DNA of 64,000 nt, from contig NC_092571.1 in the NCBI RefSeq assembly GCF_037975245.1, forward strand, positions 1,778,501 to 1,842,500. The letters are read 5' to 3'. Source of the DNA: Apostichopus japonicus (taxonomy: Eukaryota; Echinodermata; Holothuroidea; Aspidochirotida; Stichopodidae). Made by a program: the position numbers and the translations under genes. Below, piece by piece: positions 1 through 12,703 of this stretch. Under the pieces are notes generated by a model. That model was not told where the DNA came from, searched no databases, and worked only from the letters and a program-made list of their open reading frames with translations. Every line of letters begins with the position of its first letter. The first letter of the stretch is position 1.

Positions 1-1149
1 TTTCCTCTTATATTTTTCAACGGTTACTTTATTCAGTGTTAAGGTTGTTGAGTTGAATTTCAGATCATACTTGCGGATTGGTATTCCTATAGACGCGGGT
101 CGATTCTCCTGAGGAATTCTTCAGGAAACTCTGTCCGTGGGGACATCGGACTAGTTTTACTGTGGTAGTAACATATACCACATCGTTTAAAGCATCGGAT
201 TAGTATAGGCCTAACTGTGGTAGTACCGTACCGCATCGTTCAAGCAAAGTCAAGATAAAATAAAAACTTAATCCGGAGGTTATTCCACCCACAGCGCAGC
301 AATAATTTCATAAGAATAGACCCCCCCCCCCCCAAATAAATAAATAAATAAAATGGCTACAAATGAAACCGCGACATAAACCGTTTGTACTCGTTAGACA
401 CAAAATAGTCCTGCATTTTGATAACTCAGTTAGTAATTCGCAAATTTGGGGAGTTGCTTTGTGATATAGATATATAGACATTGATAAGAATATAGATATA
501 GATATTAGAAAGAACGTAGATAGCAAATTGGGAGTTGCTAACTGACAAAAAAGGATAGGAATAGTATCATATCTCATGTGCAAAGTCAAATGACTGGGTC
601 AGAGTGAATCATATAAATTTAAAATCCAACGCCCCTCCCCCCCCCCCCCCAAAAAAAATAAAAAATAAAAATGCAAACAGGAGGTCAGAATGTAATGAAA
701 TGTTCTTATAGACAGTGGCGCCAAAACCGGGCGAGGGTTCCGAAGTATCCTGCGCATGCCTAATTCCCATGCACCCGTGTTGCATACCGTTCCTTCAATG
801 ATTATGTATGTAAAAGGGTAAAGCGCCCTCCATCGGGTGAATTGACCGATAAGCCATTACTAAGAACGGTTAAATAAATACGGGCCAAAGAACCGGCCTT
901 AATCGTAGCCATCCGTCTCGTCTACTAACTGCCTACATAACAACCCGCCGATGAGATACAGACGTTTCGATCAATAATTGTTCGTCAAAAAATTGCGAGC
1001 ATATAAGAACATATATTTTGATTTTATTACTTTACATTCATGCAAACAGTGTGCCAACTCACCGCAGAAATGTTTTGTTCATCCTTTGACATCTTTTAAT
1101 TCTTGTTTGTTTATCTATTTGTTTAATTATTGTTGTTTATATTCTACAG

Positions 1150-3245
1150 AGTGGCGCAGTATTGACACCGTGGTCATTTAATAAATATTGGGAGAGCAAT
1201 AAAGTAAACGAAGCTTTCAGATTAGGTAGATCGGTTAACTGCAGCAGCACAGATACAACGGAGTTAGTTGACTGTTTACGACAGATCGACGCCCGAACCT
1301 TGGAAAACATAGCGTCGGCTGTAAGTATACCTTTATTATTTAAGTAATGCTGCCTGCCTGAAAACTGTAATCAAATTTGAGATAAAATTGACGTTATTTC
1401 CCTTTTCTACTTGTATAACTGACAAATGTAGATCAAACAAGTTGTTGTTGCTCCCCATGCCTCTCACCCTACCCCCCCCCCCCCCTATCCCCACTTTTGT
1501 CACCTTTCTCCCTGCAACTGGATAATTAGTCACATATACATGTATTTCTTGTGTTTAATTTTTAATCAAGTGCAAGTAACCGTCATGCCTGTTCTTTCCA
1601 AACCGCTGTATTTACCATTTTTTACCGTTGCATATATGACTTCAATGTTGTCATTATGCTTGCAGAACCAGATTCGATTTGGTCCAACTGTGGATGGCAC
1701 ATTCCTGGATGAATCTCCCATCACTATGATACAGCGAGGCGACTTTAAGGATTGTCCGGTCATTGTCGGGTTTAACAGAGATGAGGGTACATTATTAATA
1801 CTGACTTCATTCCCCGACTACGCCCTTACGGAGGAAGCTCCGGTCATCAATCAGTCTAGTTTCAACATGGTACATAATATTTTCCATATTTTTAATGAAA
1901 TCACTACTGATATATAGTTCATGTAAAGTTTAGCTACCAACCTTGACAGTATTCGTTACCATCAAAGGATGAATATAATCTTAAAATTATATTTTCAAGA
2001 AATCAAAACACAGTCCATATTGAAATGATGCTTAATCCCTTAATCTCTCAGATCAGCTGTTTTGTGCTTTGCGAACAGTTCATCGAACCTACTGTTAGTG
2101 AACCTATCATTACGGTGTGGAAATCTGCAAGTGCCTCCCCCCGCCTCCCCCACCCCCCCCCCGCCCGACTTTTTGTAGTTCCCGTCTGCGTGTGTTTCTC
2201 TAATTTTGAGCCTAGTAAATATAGCTTTGAAATGTTAGCAGGTAATATTCAGTGGTATGAACTTCTGTAAGCTTCTATTTCTATATGGGTGTCAAAGTAG
2301 CACACAGGTATAGTCTACAATTATGCTGAATCGTTCCTTTAGGTTATTTTCAGCCCAAGGGGAGGGGCAAGGGGGGGGTGATGATAGTTCAAGACTTGGA
2401 CACAAATCGGTGTATTGGGTTGCATAACGTTCTCAGTCTGTGTTCTTGTCGACAGCTGGTAACTGTATCCCAGACAATCTATAATCCAGTGCGATATGAG
2501 ATCGTAGAGGATTCGATAAAACAGCAGTATGTTGACTGGGCTCATTGGGATGACACGAACCACGACTACTTCGACACAATCGTCGGTATTTCCGGTGACG
2601 AAAGTTTCAGCTGTCCTTGCCTGAAGGTAGCGAGAGACCGGGCTATGATGACGTCACATCCGGTTTACCTCTATTTCTTCACCCAAGTACCAACCACGTA
2701 AGACGATAATAAGAAAATGAACAACGGAAAACTGACACTGGGAAAATACACATAAATACAGAATATTATGAAAGAGATCCTTATATATCCTTATATATAT
2801 ATATATATATAAATGAAAATCGTAATGAGTTGGAAAATCAAGAACAGTGAAAAAACTTTCAGCCTCCACCGGGATTCGAACCACGGGCCTTCCGCTCTGT
2901 ACGCGGACACCCTAACCACTATAGGCTATGGACGCTGATTGTATGTCCAGAGGTTCGAAACCGGTAAGGAAGGTCGTAATTCCACTGTAGGCGTTTGTCA
3001 CCTGTATCGAACAATACTAGTTCTGTTTTTTTGGTGACATATTTTGCCTTACTCTAGAGATGTTTGATCTCTAGAGTAAGGCAAAATATGTCAAACATGT
3101 GGTTAGGGTGTCCGCGTACAGAGCGAAAGGCCCGTGGTTCGAATCCCGGTGGAGGCTGAAAGTTTTTTCACTGAACTTGATTTTCCAACTCATTACGATT
3201 TTCATTTATATATATTCATTTGCCTTTGTCGTTTACCTCCATTGC

Positions 3246-3310
<65 letters not shown>

Positions 3311-6300
3311 CGTGACGTACATAGATCTGCATTTATATGGGCGGTACAACGTTGCAAAAGGTAACACCAATTTGCAGCTAAGAATCTTCCATTTCATCAT
3401 CAAAGTTTCTTGAAGGGCCGGGGTCACCCCTCCTCTAAGACCTCTACATTGGGCTACATATCATGTTAGCCCCTCCCCTCCCCTCCCGCCCCCCCCCCTT
3501 TACAAAGGATTGTTGCGCCCTTGCTCTTGACAAATTGCTTTCTGCAACGTCTATAGTCTTCCCTATTCATAAAGGTAGTCAGTATAGGTCCCAAATTATA
3601 GCAAGCTATAATTGCTAGAAGTTTTCAAAAAGTACTTTCCTGGAGGTTCTTACTCTTCAAATTGTTCTCAGACATTTTTAAGGCTTACACAAGATGACTG
3701 AATGTCCCAGTAAGGACAATTTCTTTGAAGGTTGTAATAAAAACAGTTTAAGAAGTTTGACCAAAGGTGACCATATTTGAATATCTAGCATATTTGGGGC
3801 CAATACAGCATACCTTTAACCCTTTGTATCTTGGTAAGCGAATTTTCCGCCAACATTTCTCGTTCATTTAATTGAACAATTGATTATATGGTCACTTTGT
3901 ATTGTAACAATAGGTAACTGAAACACCTATACGAATCTAATGAAAATTAGTGCATATAATTTCCTATCTAGTCAATATCGCTTATTCGATATCGGTGCAT
4001 ATATCTTTCAAATCACAACCTTTGCTGATGTGTGTGTGTGTGTGTGTAATCGGCTAATGTTTTCTAATTGTTCATCATTACATCCATAGGTCAGTGTTTA
4101 TAGTAGATGGAAACGGTCCCGGATGGTTAGGAGCTGGACACGCTGAAGAACTTCAGTATGTGTTCGGGTATCCATTTATTCCTGGTAGGGAAGAATGGCA
4201 TGGACCAATGACAGACAGTGAAGCTGAATTGTCTGTCAAATTAATGCAATTCTGGACAAATTTCGCCAAGAGCGGGTAAGAATTAATAGACTGTCCCTAT
4301 TAATAAAAAAAAATTAAAAAAACATACAATAACTCTTTATATGCATTGAAATAGGCAAGGATGTTGTTTTGTATCATGTTAAAAGGTTTAGTTTATCTAA
4401 TTGTTTGTATTTTATCTCTGAAATTTGTTTCTACATTGATGTTTCTATGTTATACATTTTTCTTACCGTATAGACACAGATAACCATTTTCGTTTAGGTA
4501 AAAGATAGAGGTACCGTGGTTTGATAATCCATTAATATGCAGTATAACGTAGACTTGAGCAAGTCTAAAGGTAACATCACAGAGATACTAGTGCTTGAAT
4601 ATTTACATTACATCAAATATTTCTTTCTTTCTTGCATGGAAAAGAATGTTTGTGTGAGGATATTGTATTGTACATGTCATTGTTTGAATTAGTATAAGCA
4701 ATGTTGTTTGCTTGAATCGTGAATTTATGACAGTAAAAATAAAGGAAAATTGCATTAAGTCTAATCTCCATTGATTCAATATATCATTACAAAATACGAT
4801 ATATTGGGCCAAATGGGAACCTAAATATAATCAGTATTGTTCTGAAATTTAAAACATGCTAACAAATTGCACGAAGTATTCAAAAGTACCTTGCTGGTGG
4901 TTCTCGTCCTGAAAAATTATTCCTATATAGACCAGGGTTTCCCTAACTTTATCCCCCCACGAACCCCCTGTGGATGTCAGAGTTGTCAACGAACCCCAAC
5001 TTTTCGAGACACGATCTGAGTCATTATTACGCATAACAGTACTTCGTTAAAGATGAAGTCCATAGTGTAATATTGTAATGAAAAAAACAAACAAGAGATG
5101 AACAAATATTTATTTGGAAAGTTCAAGATGAGATCAGCTTTTTATCTTCACGACGTACGGTACTGTCATGCGCACACCAACTTCACCAAAGTTATGCGGC
5201 CTGTGTCTGTTTCATAATTCAGTTATTTATCACATGCACGGTACGGTACTACTATGGCAACATATGCGTATGGAACGAGAAAATAGTTTGTCGATTGGTA
5301 CGACTTTTGTACATTACTAAATTATATGATATATCAGATTTGAGTTCAACAAAAAGTACTCTAGTTTTGACTTTCAGAAACGTCTCACGAACCCCCAGGG
5401 ATGGACTCACGCACCGTCCCTGGGGGTTCAAGCACCCCAGTTAGGGAACCCCTGCTATAGACAGTGACGATTATTAAAGCAGATCATAAAATATCTCAGT
5501 GTGGGTATAGCAATACTTTGAGAGTCATGACTGTAAACTGCTTGTTGAAATTTGAGCATGGGTGGCCATTAACAGTCTTTCTAGCATACTGAGTGACCAA
5601 CATACACTGATGACCTTTCAACCGTGATATAGAGAGGAACTACAATTGTCTTTGATATCGGTGGGAATTGTTCATCACAGGCCGTGGTTTTTTTTTGCCA
5701 TACACGGATGAATATGAAACTGTATATACATCTTACTAACATCAACTTCGAGTGCCTGCTTGAAACAATGAATAGGATTCATGAACATACTGTGTTACCG
5801 AACATCGCTCTATATATCCTCATTTAGAGGCCCTCTGCGCCCGCCCCTTCACCTCGAGATAGAGTTCTACCTCTAGTTCATGCATCAGAAGAGAAAAAAA
5901 CTTTACCGAGACGCTTATGGCAGTCTGGTGACTGCAAAACAGTTATAAGCAGAAATTCATTCAGTTACAAACTGCCCCACCCACCCCTAAAAAAGAAGAA
6001 TTATCAGGAAAAGTTTTAATGTTATCACTTATCGTTGACCTGAGAAGCTTTCTAAATTTCCGGTCATGATGGTGTTTACATTTACCAGGCAGGTGTCAAA
6101 TTAATTGTCAGCTCCCTGTAATTATTAATCATGACGTTTTCTGCGGTTAATTATTTTTCTGATTTACTTTTCATTTATTTATTTATTTGTTTGATATATT
6201 TGTTCATCTCATTCTTTCTCATACTTAGTGACCCGAGTCGACCCGATTCCAATTCTTTACCAGGTCAAGGTGATTGGGAATGGCCAGCCTTTACCATCCC

Positions 6301-7498
6301 GGAGTTACAATATAAAGAACTTGCTAGTGAAATGTCAGTTGATCGTGGACTCAAGGCTGACGAGTGCGCCTTCTGGGATGGATTCAAACCGGATCTTACA
6401 AGTTACATAGGTAATACAAACAGCTAACCATTTGAAAATGGATAAATGAAGAAAACAACTGCCATGTTATTTTGTCTCTCACCTGAGTAAGATAATGGGT
6501 TTGACAATTTTTTTCTCTCTCTTACTACCTATAGGTCACTGTATGAGCTAGGAACATTATATGTTATCGAAAACCAAATATTGCCGTGAACAATAATATG
6601 TCCCTTTGCACATGCGCACATTGAATTCGTTCGTGAGAATTATACTGGAAATATTGTTTCACATTAGACTGATTTAACCTACATATTGTTTAGAACGTGT
6701 AGTCTAAATCATTCGAAACCATAAATAGGCTAAACCAATGACACGTAATTCGTTTGTTGAAAAGCGAGACCCTTTAGAGGAAATCTCTTCTGTTACGTTC
6801 CTTGGTATGCGTCTCATCACGTGTACAATTGCGGTGCGGTCTTGTGTTTGTGTCACGTGACCAGTCCGAACGATACAATACATACATGAGTGTTTATGAA
6901 AATAGTTCACAGGTTCCTACATCGGGGAACGGGGAGTATATAACCCTTCCCCTTCGTAAATTTAGCGTAATGACTTTCAAAGAGCCTAAACATGAATGTC
7001 ATTATATCAAAATTATTTTCGCATTCTCCTCGCGGGAGAGACAGAAAATACTTAAAAATGACCTAGTGTCATTAGGAGCTTCTACGAGGACTTGGTCCCA
7101 TAGTAATCCCATCTGTCCCCTAGCGCTGGACCCTGGACACCACACTAAATGTTTACACACTGCCAGCGCGGGAGTGTGTAGGCTTCATGGTCAACATCAC
7201 TAGCACTAAAATGCATTGTAAGGAATTGACACACATTCGCCCTTGCCCAATCTCAAACCAATGTCATAGACCACTCTTGATATGAAAACAAAAAAGATTG
7301 TTATTGTTGTGCCTTGCATATTGGCCTGTTAGTAATACTGAGACGTTTGTTTCTTATCCTTTTGCGTTTATATGTATAGCTTCCATGGATACAGCCGAAC
7401 TCGAGTGGCGAGAGGAGTTCAGCGGCTGGCAGAAAGATTTAGAAGATTGGAGAATGGCGTTCCAAGAATATCAGGAGGATCCTGTCTGCAATCCATAA
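1150..7498 (+). CDS. Cholinesterase-like carboxylesterase gene A, exons 6-11 (5' part outside window)
   Basis: Secreted alpha/beta-hydrolase of the carboxylesterase/cholinesterase family. Exons: 1150-1320, 1666-1869, 2456-2697, 4090-4275, 6229-6410, 7380-7498, all with GT..AG borders and the same phases as genes B and C; the stop is TAA at 7496-7498. The visible part carries the catalytic acid (NRDEGT), the catalytic histidine (GAGHAEE), four disulfide cysteines (two in exon 6, one in exon 8, one in exon 10) and the T-type tail with three tryptophans seven residues apart. The nucleophile exon (exon 5) would lie left of the window. Relative to B and C (B numbering) it has private changes Y451D, eleven residues before the catalytic histidine, and S517L. 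No stop or frameshift is seen. Substrate is unknown. Confidence 0.92.
2810..3208. repeat. Inverted pair of tRNA-like SINEs around a perfect hairpin, gene A intron 8
   Basis: Two 110-bp arms in opposite orientation: 2810-2919 reads tRNA-like on the minus strand and 3099-3208 on the plus strand. Each contains a pol III B box (ggttcgaatcc, 3136-3146 in the right arm), an A-box-like gtggttagggtgtccgcg and a short anticodon-like hairpin. Just inside the right arm is a perfect 26-bp stem with a 7-nt loop (3035-3060, loop 3061-3067, 3068-3093). The block sits within a TA microsatellite. Gene C lacks the whole block and has only a TA array at this point. Confidence 0.82.
3247..3309. repeat. TA dinucleotide array, gene A intron 8
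   Basis: Uninterrupted TA repeat directly right of the SINE pair. The gene B equivalent is shorter. Confidence 0.95.
4933..5454. mobile_element. hAT-type MITE, gene A intron 9
   Basis: Terminal inverted repeats of about 16 bp (left CAGGGTTTCCCTAACT; right end AGTTAGGGAACCCCTG). The 8-bp target duplication is ctatagac on the right and slightly altered (ctatatagac) on the left. No coding capacity. An 8-bp duplication with CAG ends is the hAT signature. The same insertion is in all three genes, so it predates the array. Confidence 0.85.
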
Positions 7499-7556
7499 AA
7501 CAACAAAATGATTCAAACTTTTAGCTCTTATATACTTATATTGATACAAATATATA

Positions 7557-7562
7557 AATAAA
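7557..7562 (+). terminator. Poly(A) signal of gene A
   Basis: AATAAA lies 59 nt after the TAA stop of gene A, in AT-rich sequence, at the same position as in genes B and C. Confidence 0.6.
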
Positions 7563-9245
7563 TATGACATATGCAACTACGAATAAGCAAATTAGAACTC
7601 ACCATCAAATGTATACCTTGTAAAAGCTACGTAAATGTAGGAACAAATTCAAACAAATTTATGTTTCCAAAATGGCATTTTTTCCTTGGATAGACTGACA
7701 AGGTTGAAACAAATTTATGCGGTAATTTTGGTATATTTTTATATAAAAAAAATTCATAATATTACTGTTCCGTCTATATTATAACTAGTCAAATATTATT
7801 TAAGGTTTATACTACAGAATAAATGTTTGAATATACATTATAATCTGCCATAAATATGTTATCAAAGTTGAACAATATTTGAAGGAATATCGAAACTTTT
7901 GAAACAATTCTTTTACGTTGCTTTCTGCTTGCGATTGTAAAATAATTGATTTCAGGGAGAGAGTTAAAAAAATACCCGTATGTTAACATTAATTAGGAGG
8001 AAAACAAAAGAATCTGGGAAGGTAGTTCAGTTTGATTTAATCACTTCAAATTGACTTAAAGTACTCAGAGAATTTTCTCAGATTTAGACTATTAATTATA
8101 GACGTTAACGTGATAATTTTAATTTCGGGCCTATATTTCTGTTAATATCAAGCTAGCTGTTTGTTCTTGTTTTTATTTCTTTGTTAAAATACGTGAATGA
8201 TGAGTAAGTTCAATTGATCTATACCTACGGTTTTTTAATTCATTGTATTATCCTATTTAGCGTATATTAATATACCAATTTAAACGCGACATATTCTAAA
8301 TTAGTACCTCTCTTATCGACATGGGGTTCAGGAAACCTTGCGAGAAGGAATGTCCCGCATGAACACCTTTATGTTCATATTGTTTAAATTACCGTTTGCC
8401 TTATAGCATAATTTTTAGTCTTAAAAAATGTTTAAAAAAATGAGTACTGATATTGGTTACACAGCTCAACCAAGTCGTGTAGAATGTGATTTGCAAAGAT
8501 GACTGGGTAGCCAGGGCCAACTACTAAGCGGTAACTGTTTACATTGGAGCTATGCAAGACTGCACACGGAGGATTGTCAACATTCAAAATGTAACGTACA
8601 CTGTTTGATATGGAACGCGAAAAGAGCAAACTTATTTCGTTTTCTAAACTAAGTTTGTTGCTGTCTAAACATTGAGCTATTAAGCTCCATGGTCTAAACT
8701 AAAGTTGTTGCTGCTGTTTTACCAGGGAGCTCCATAACAACTCCCTGGTTTTACCATGGAGGTAAAAACCTCCATGGTTTTACCACGTTGTTGCCGTCAA
8801 ACTGCACGGTGATGTCCTAACTTCCGTTGTCTAAACATACATCGTTGTCTAAACTTTCGTTGTTGCCATCGGCGCTGTTCAAAATTGCTCAACCGCGGAA
8901 TGTAAACCAGAATGCAAAATGCATTGAGGTTTCGATGACTTCAGGACACTATATTTATGCTTGTTGGTATAACCAGAACTAGCTGTTACAATAGAAATGG
9001 CCCGAACCACCATTTTGATACAATAACACTATGGCATGATAAAAACAGGTCAGTCTACTGTACGTGGCTATACACACCTCCACCAAAAAAAAAAAAAAAA
9101 AAAAAGGGGTCTTGGAGGTCCAAGTCCATTTGGGGTCACTAAAGGTCAAATTGTGGAAACCTTGTTTTATAAGCTACCGTATCTCCCACCGCCAGCCTAC
9201 CAGATAACATTTGCGTTACGCCTCATACGAATAGGAGGCTGCATA
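7563..9245. other. A-B spacer, left part: no gene seen
   Basis: AT-rich sequence after gene A (equivalent B-C spacer 29917-31596). Apart from the palindrome cluster listed separately, it holds only short chance reading frames and an A run near 9086. No conserved protein or RNA feature is recognised. Confidence 0.6.
8642..8860. repeat. Palindrome cluster with repeated gtctaaac motif, A-B spacer
   Basis: Adjacent short hairpins are seen: accagggag ... ctccctggt around 8720-8749, and ccatggaggt/acctccatgg at about 8755-8778. They sit among at least six copies of (g/t)tctaaac followed by gttgttg-like sequence. The B-C spacer repeats it at about 31005-31225. Confidence 0.6.
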
Positions 9246-9538
9246 TACGCTGTGAATGTCGGAAATCAAGTAAAATGAGTGTCTAGACAAAGTACCAGCA
9301 TAAAAATACTCCACATTTAAACTGATTTCATTTAGCCCCTTCAACAATGTGTAGAGATACGCTGTGAATGTCGGAAATCAAGTAGAATGAGTGTCTTGAC
9401 AAAATTCCGGCACAAAGGCTTCACTTTTAAGCCTACTTATTTGAGCCCCTTCAACAATACGCTGTGAATGTCTGAAAACAAGTAAACGAGTGTCGAGACA
9501 AAATGCCAGCAAGAAATACTGCACTTGAACCATTAAAG
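9246..9538. repeat. Three ~100-bp imperfect tandem repeats, A-B spacer
   Basis: Copies start at 9246, 9358 and 9458. Each begins tacgctgtgaatgtc(g/t)g, has aa(g)tcaagta-like and agtgtc.agacaaa segments, and the first two end with agccccttcaacaa. They lie just before the 3' end of the LINE. Confidence 0.8.
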
Positions 9539-9913
9539 AGGCCATGACATGAAAAGTGAATTGAATTGAATTGAATTTATTTCTACATTCCATTATTTTA
9601 CATTTACATTTTGAAAAATTTGAACAACATTCCATTATTTACATTTTGAACAATTTATGATGAATATAGATGGTATCAAATACATTAAACAGTAAATATA
9701 GAGTATTGAGATAATATATATTTGAGATGGAAGTAGAGGAACCAGAAATAAGTGTATACTTTTCTGGTCTGGTCCCTTTGTAACAAAGAAAGTGCAAAAA
9801 ACAACACCCACCCCACCAACCCCCGTCCCACCCCCTCCCCAAAAACCCCCAACAAAGTCAGAATCTTATAAAAAGAAAAAGAAGCATAAGAGAAAAAAAA
9901 ACAGGAAGTACAA

Positions 9914-12703
9914 CTAAGATGGATTGCTATGCAGTAGGTATTGTTTTAGTTTTTGCTTAAAAGTATTGAGTGTTGGAGAAATTTTAATGGCATGATTAAG
10001 AGAATTCCAGAAGGGTACACCTGTGCTACGAATCTGAGAATGGTTAAAACTAGTTCTAGAGTAAGGATGGTGTAGCATATTCATCGAACGAGTGTTATAA
10101 GTGTGATAACTAGAATTGCAAGTATAAAAGTTATTAAAAGCTGGTGGGAGAAGACCATGATGAAATTTGTACATAAATATCCCTAGTTGGTACTTGTACA
10201 AATCATATAAAGTTAATGTATTGGAGTCTATAAAGAGAGGAGCAGTATGCGAGATGTAATGAGTCTGGTTTACATTGCGGATAACACGTTTCTGTAACTT
10301 AAATAAACTGTTAAGTAGAGTTGACTGTGTATTGCCCCAGACAAGAAGACTATAGTTGAGATGGGGAAGCACAAGAGCATTATACAGGGTCAAAAGTGAC
10401 TTCTTAGGTAAAAAATTCTTTAGTCTGTTGATCACACCATTGGATTTAGAAAGCTTCTTGCTGACCTCGGAGATGTGTTGTTTCCAAGTCAACTTATCAT
10501 CAATGGTTATCCCTAAAAATTTAGCATGAGGTGAAGCATCAACTTGATGCCCATCCAGTATAACATTAATGTTACTAGAGTCTTGGACCTTGTTATCAAA
10601 AATCAGTAATTTTGTTTTTAGAATATTAAGAGAAAGTTTATTTGTTCTGAGCCAGTCAGAAATGTTTGAGAAACCATTAACAGCTTCAGCAAGAGTGTCA
10701 TGTAAGTTCTTATTTTGTAGGAATACTGTGGTATCGTCAGCAAACAAGATAAAAGTTGAGTTCACAGATGAATTATAAATATCATTGATATAGAGAATAA
10801 ACAATAGGGGTCCTAGTATAGAACCCTGCGGTACACCAATATTACATAGGATACGATCTGAGTGGGAACTATTAAACTGTACATAATTACATCGATTATG
10901 GAGATAACTTTTAAACCAGTTATGGGCGGTACCACGAACACCATAGGCAAACAATTTATTTAATAAGATACGATGATCAATGGTATCAAAAGCCTTAGAA
11001 AGATCAATGAATATGGCAGAAGTAGTGAGCCTATTGTCCAAACCTCTTGAAATTTTATCTATGAGACTTAAAGCAGCCATATAAGTAGAATGTTTATTGC
11101 GAAAACCATATTGGTTTGTAAATAGGATTTTATGTTTTGTAATAAACTTATAAAGTCTATCGTATGCAAGACGTTCAATGATTTTAGAAATGACAGGTAA
11201 CACAGATATTGGTCTGTAATTTGAGAAATGCTTCGCGTCCCCAGACTTAAAAATTGGAATTACCTTCGCAATTTTCAGCTCTGACGGAAAAACTCCATTT
11301 GAAAAAGACAAATTGATAATATGGGTTAGTGGTATTGAAATAATATCAGCTACATGCTTTAGAGTTTCATTCGTAATATTATCATAACCAGGACTCTTGC
11401 CATTTTTTAATTTAGACATAGCTAATTTTACCTCCTCAACATTAGTTGGGAAAAACGCAAAAGAATTTGGAATATTACTATTAACATAACTTAATGGAGT
11501 ATGCTGGCCAGCATGAAGCTTTTTAGCTAAATCACTAGCAACTCAAGAAAAATAACTATTGAATTCATTAGCAATATCATCATCATTTGAGGACAATCCA
11601 TGAGCACATGCAAATGTCTTATTGGTAACATCAACTCTCTTCTTATGCAGGATTTTGTTTTTGTTGATCACTTTCCATAGTTGTGTGGAGTCGCCCTTAT
11701 GGTTCTCAATTAAAGTACTAAAATGCATCTTTTTGGCCAAGTTAATGGTAGTTATGAGTCGATTTTTGTACTTTGTGTATGCTAACTTACGCACTGAAGT
11801 GGGATTTTGTATGTATTTAGAATATAGTTTGTGTTTTTGTCTGATTGATTTTAGGATACCAGCAGTAATCCATGGGGATTTTCCATAATTAACTTTCTTA
11901 TGTACCCTGCTGTATGGACAACACTTGTTAAAGGTCCGTGAGAAAATATTGGAAAAATTGCTATAGGCAGATTCAGCATTTTGGTCATTAGTAATGAAAG
12001 ACCAGTCGAGGACACTGAGCTCATTGTTCAGGTGATTAACATTTTTGCGGCATGTGTTATTCTTAAAAATAGCATGTTTTCTTTTAGTTTGAATCTTACT
12101 TCCTGAAACACAAAAGATTGGATAGTGGTCAGAAATATCAGTCAATAAAATACCACTCTTAGAAACATTTGAAGAATTTGTAAAAATATTATCAATCAAA
12201 GAAGACGTAGCAGAAGTAACCCGTGTAGGTTTATCAATTAGCGGATAACAAGAGTATAAGGACATTATGTTACGAAGCTCTTGTACATTTTGTACTTCGT
12301 TCTTCTTTACAAGATCAATGTTAAAGTCCCCTGCAAGAAAGACACCCTTGTTTTCAGTATTCAGTGCTTCTAAGCAGTTACCCATGCACTCAACGAAGTG
12401 ATTAATTTGTTGATCGGGTGGTCGGTATATGACTCCTACTATTGTATTTCTGACTGTAACATTATTTAGCTCAATAAAAAGTGACTCAGCGCTATCACTC
12501 ATTAAATGAGTAAGATCGGTTCTTATCTTTACATCTAGAGTCTCTTTTGTGAAAATGGCAACACCACCTCCTCTTTTAATATTTCTATTTCTATGAAAGA
12601 GTTTGTAGCCGTCTATTTGGAGGGTGTCAATAGGAGAAAAATCATGCAGCCAGGTTTCTGTAATGCATATAAAAGTGAATTTAAAATTGTTAATAGAATG
12701 CAT
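9914..12703 (-). pseudogene. LINE copy 1 ORF2 (endonuclease + reverse transcriptase), one nonsense mutation
   Basis: The N-terminal APE-type endonuclease has ETWL, VIYRPP, GDFN and SDHYPI motifs. The reverse transcriptase has KSPGYD, KAFDTIDH, GVPQGSILGP and FADD (the usual YADD with Phe). The frame stays open upstream of the first ATG to about 12870 and includes the conserved NIRSL start of the endonuclease, so translation probably starts upstream without an AUG or by reinitiation. A TGA at 11545-11543 (Ser codon in copy 2) splits the protein between the two domains. The remainder to 9914 is open. The protein would nick target DNA and prime reverse transcription. Confidence 0.88.

Noticed and set aside
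3099-3208. A true tRNA gene
   Set aside because: The B box and part of an anticodon arm are present, but there is no matching acceptor stem, and the unit is mirrored next to itself. It is a tRNA-derived SINE.
9246-9538. CRISPR-like direct repeats
   Set aside because: Three imperfect ~100-bp tandem units with no spacers, in animal DNA.
10569-10778. Plus-strand reading frames over the LINEs (also 11622-11888, 12593-12838, 13717-13920 and equivalents in copy 2)
   Set aside because: Antisense shadows of ORF1 and ORF2 with no family resemblance.
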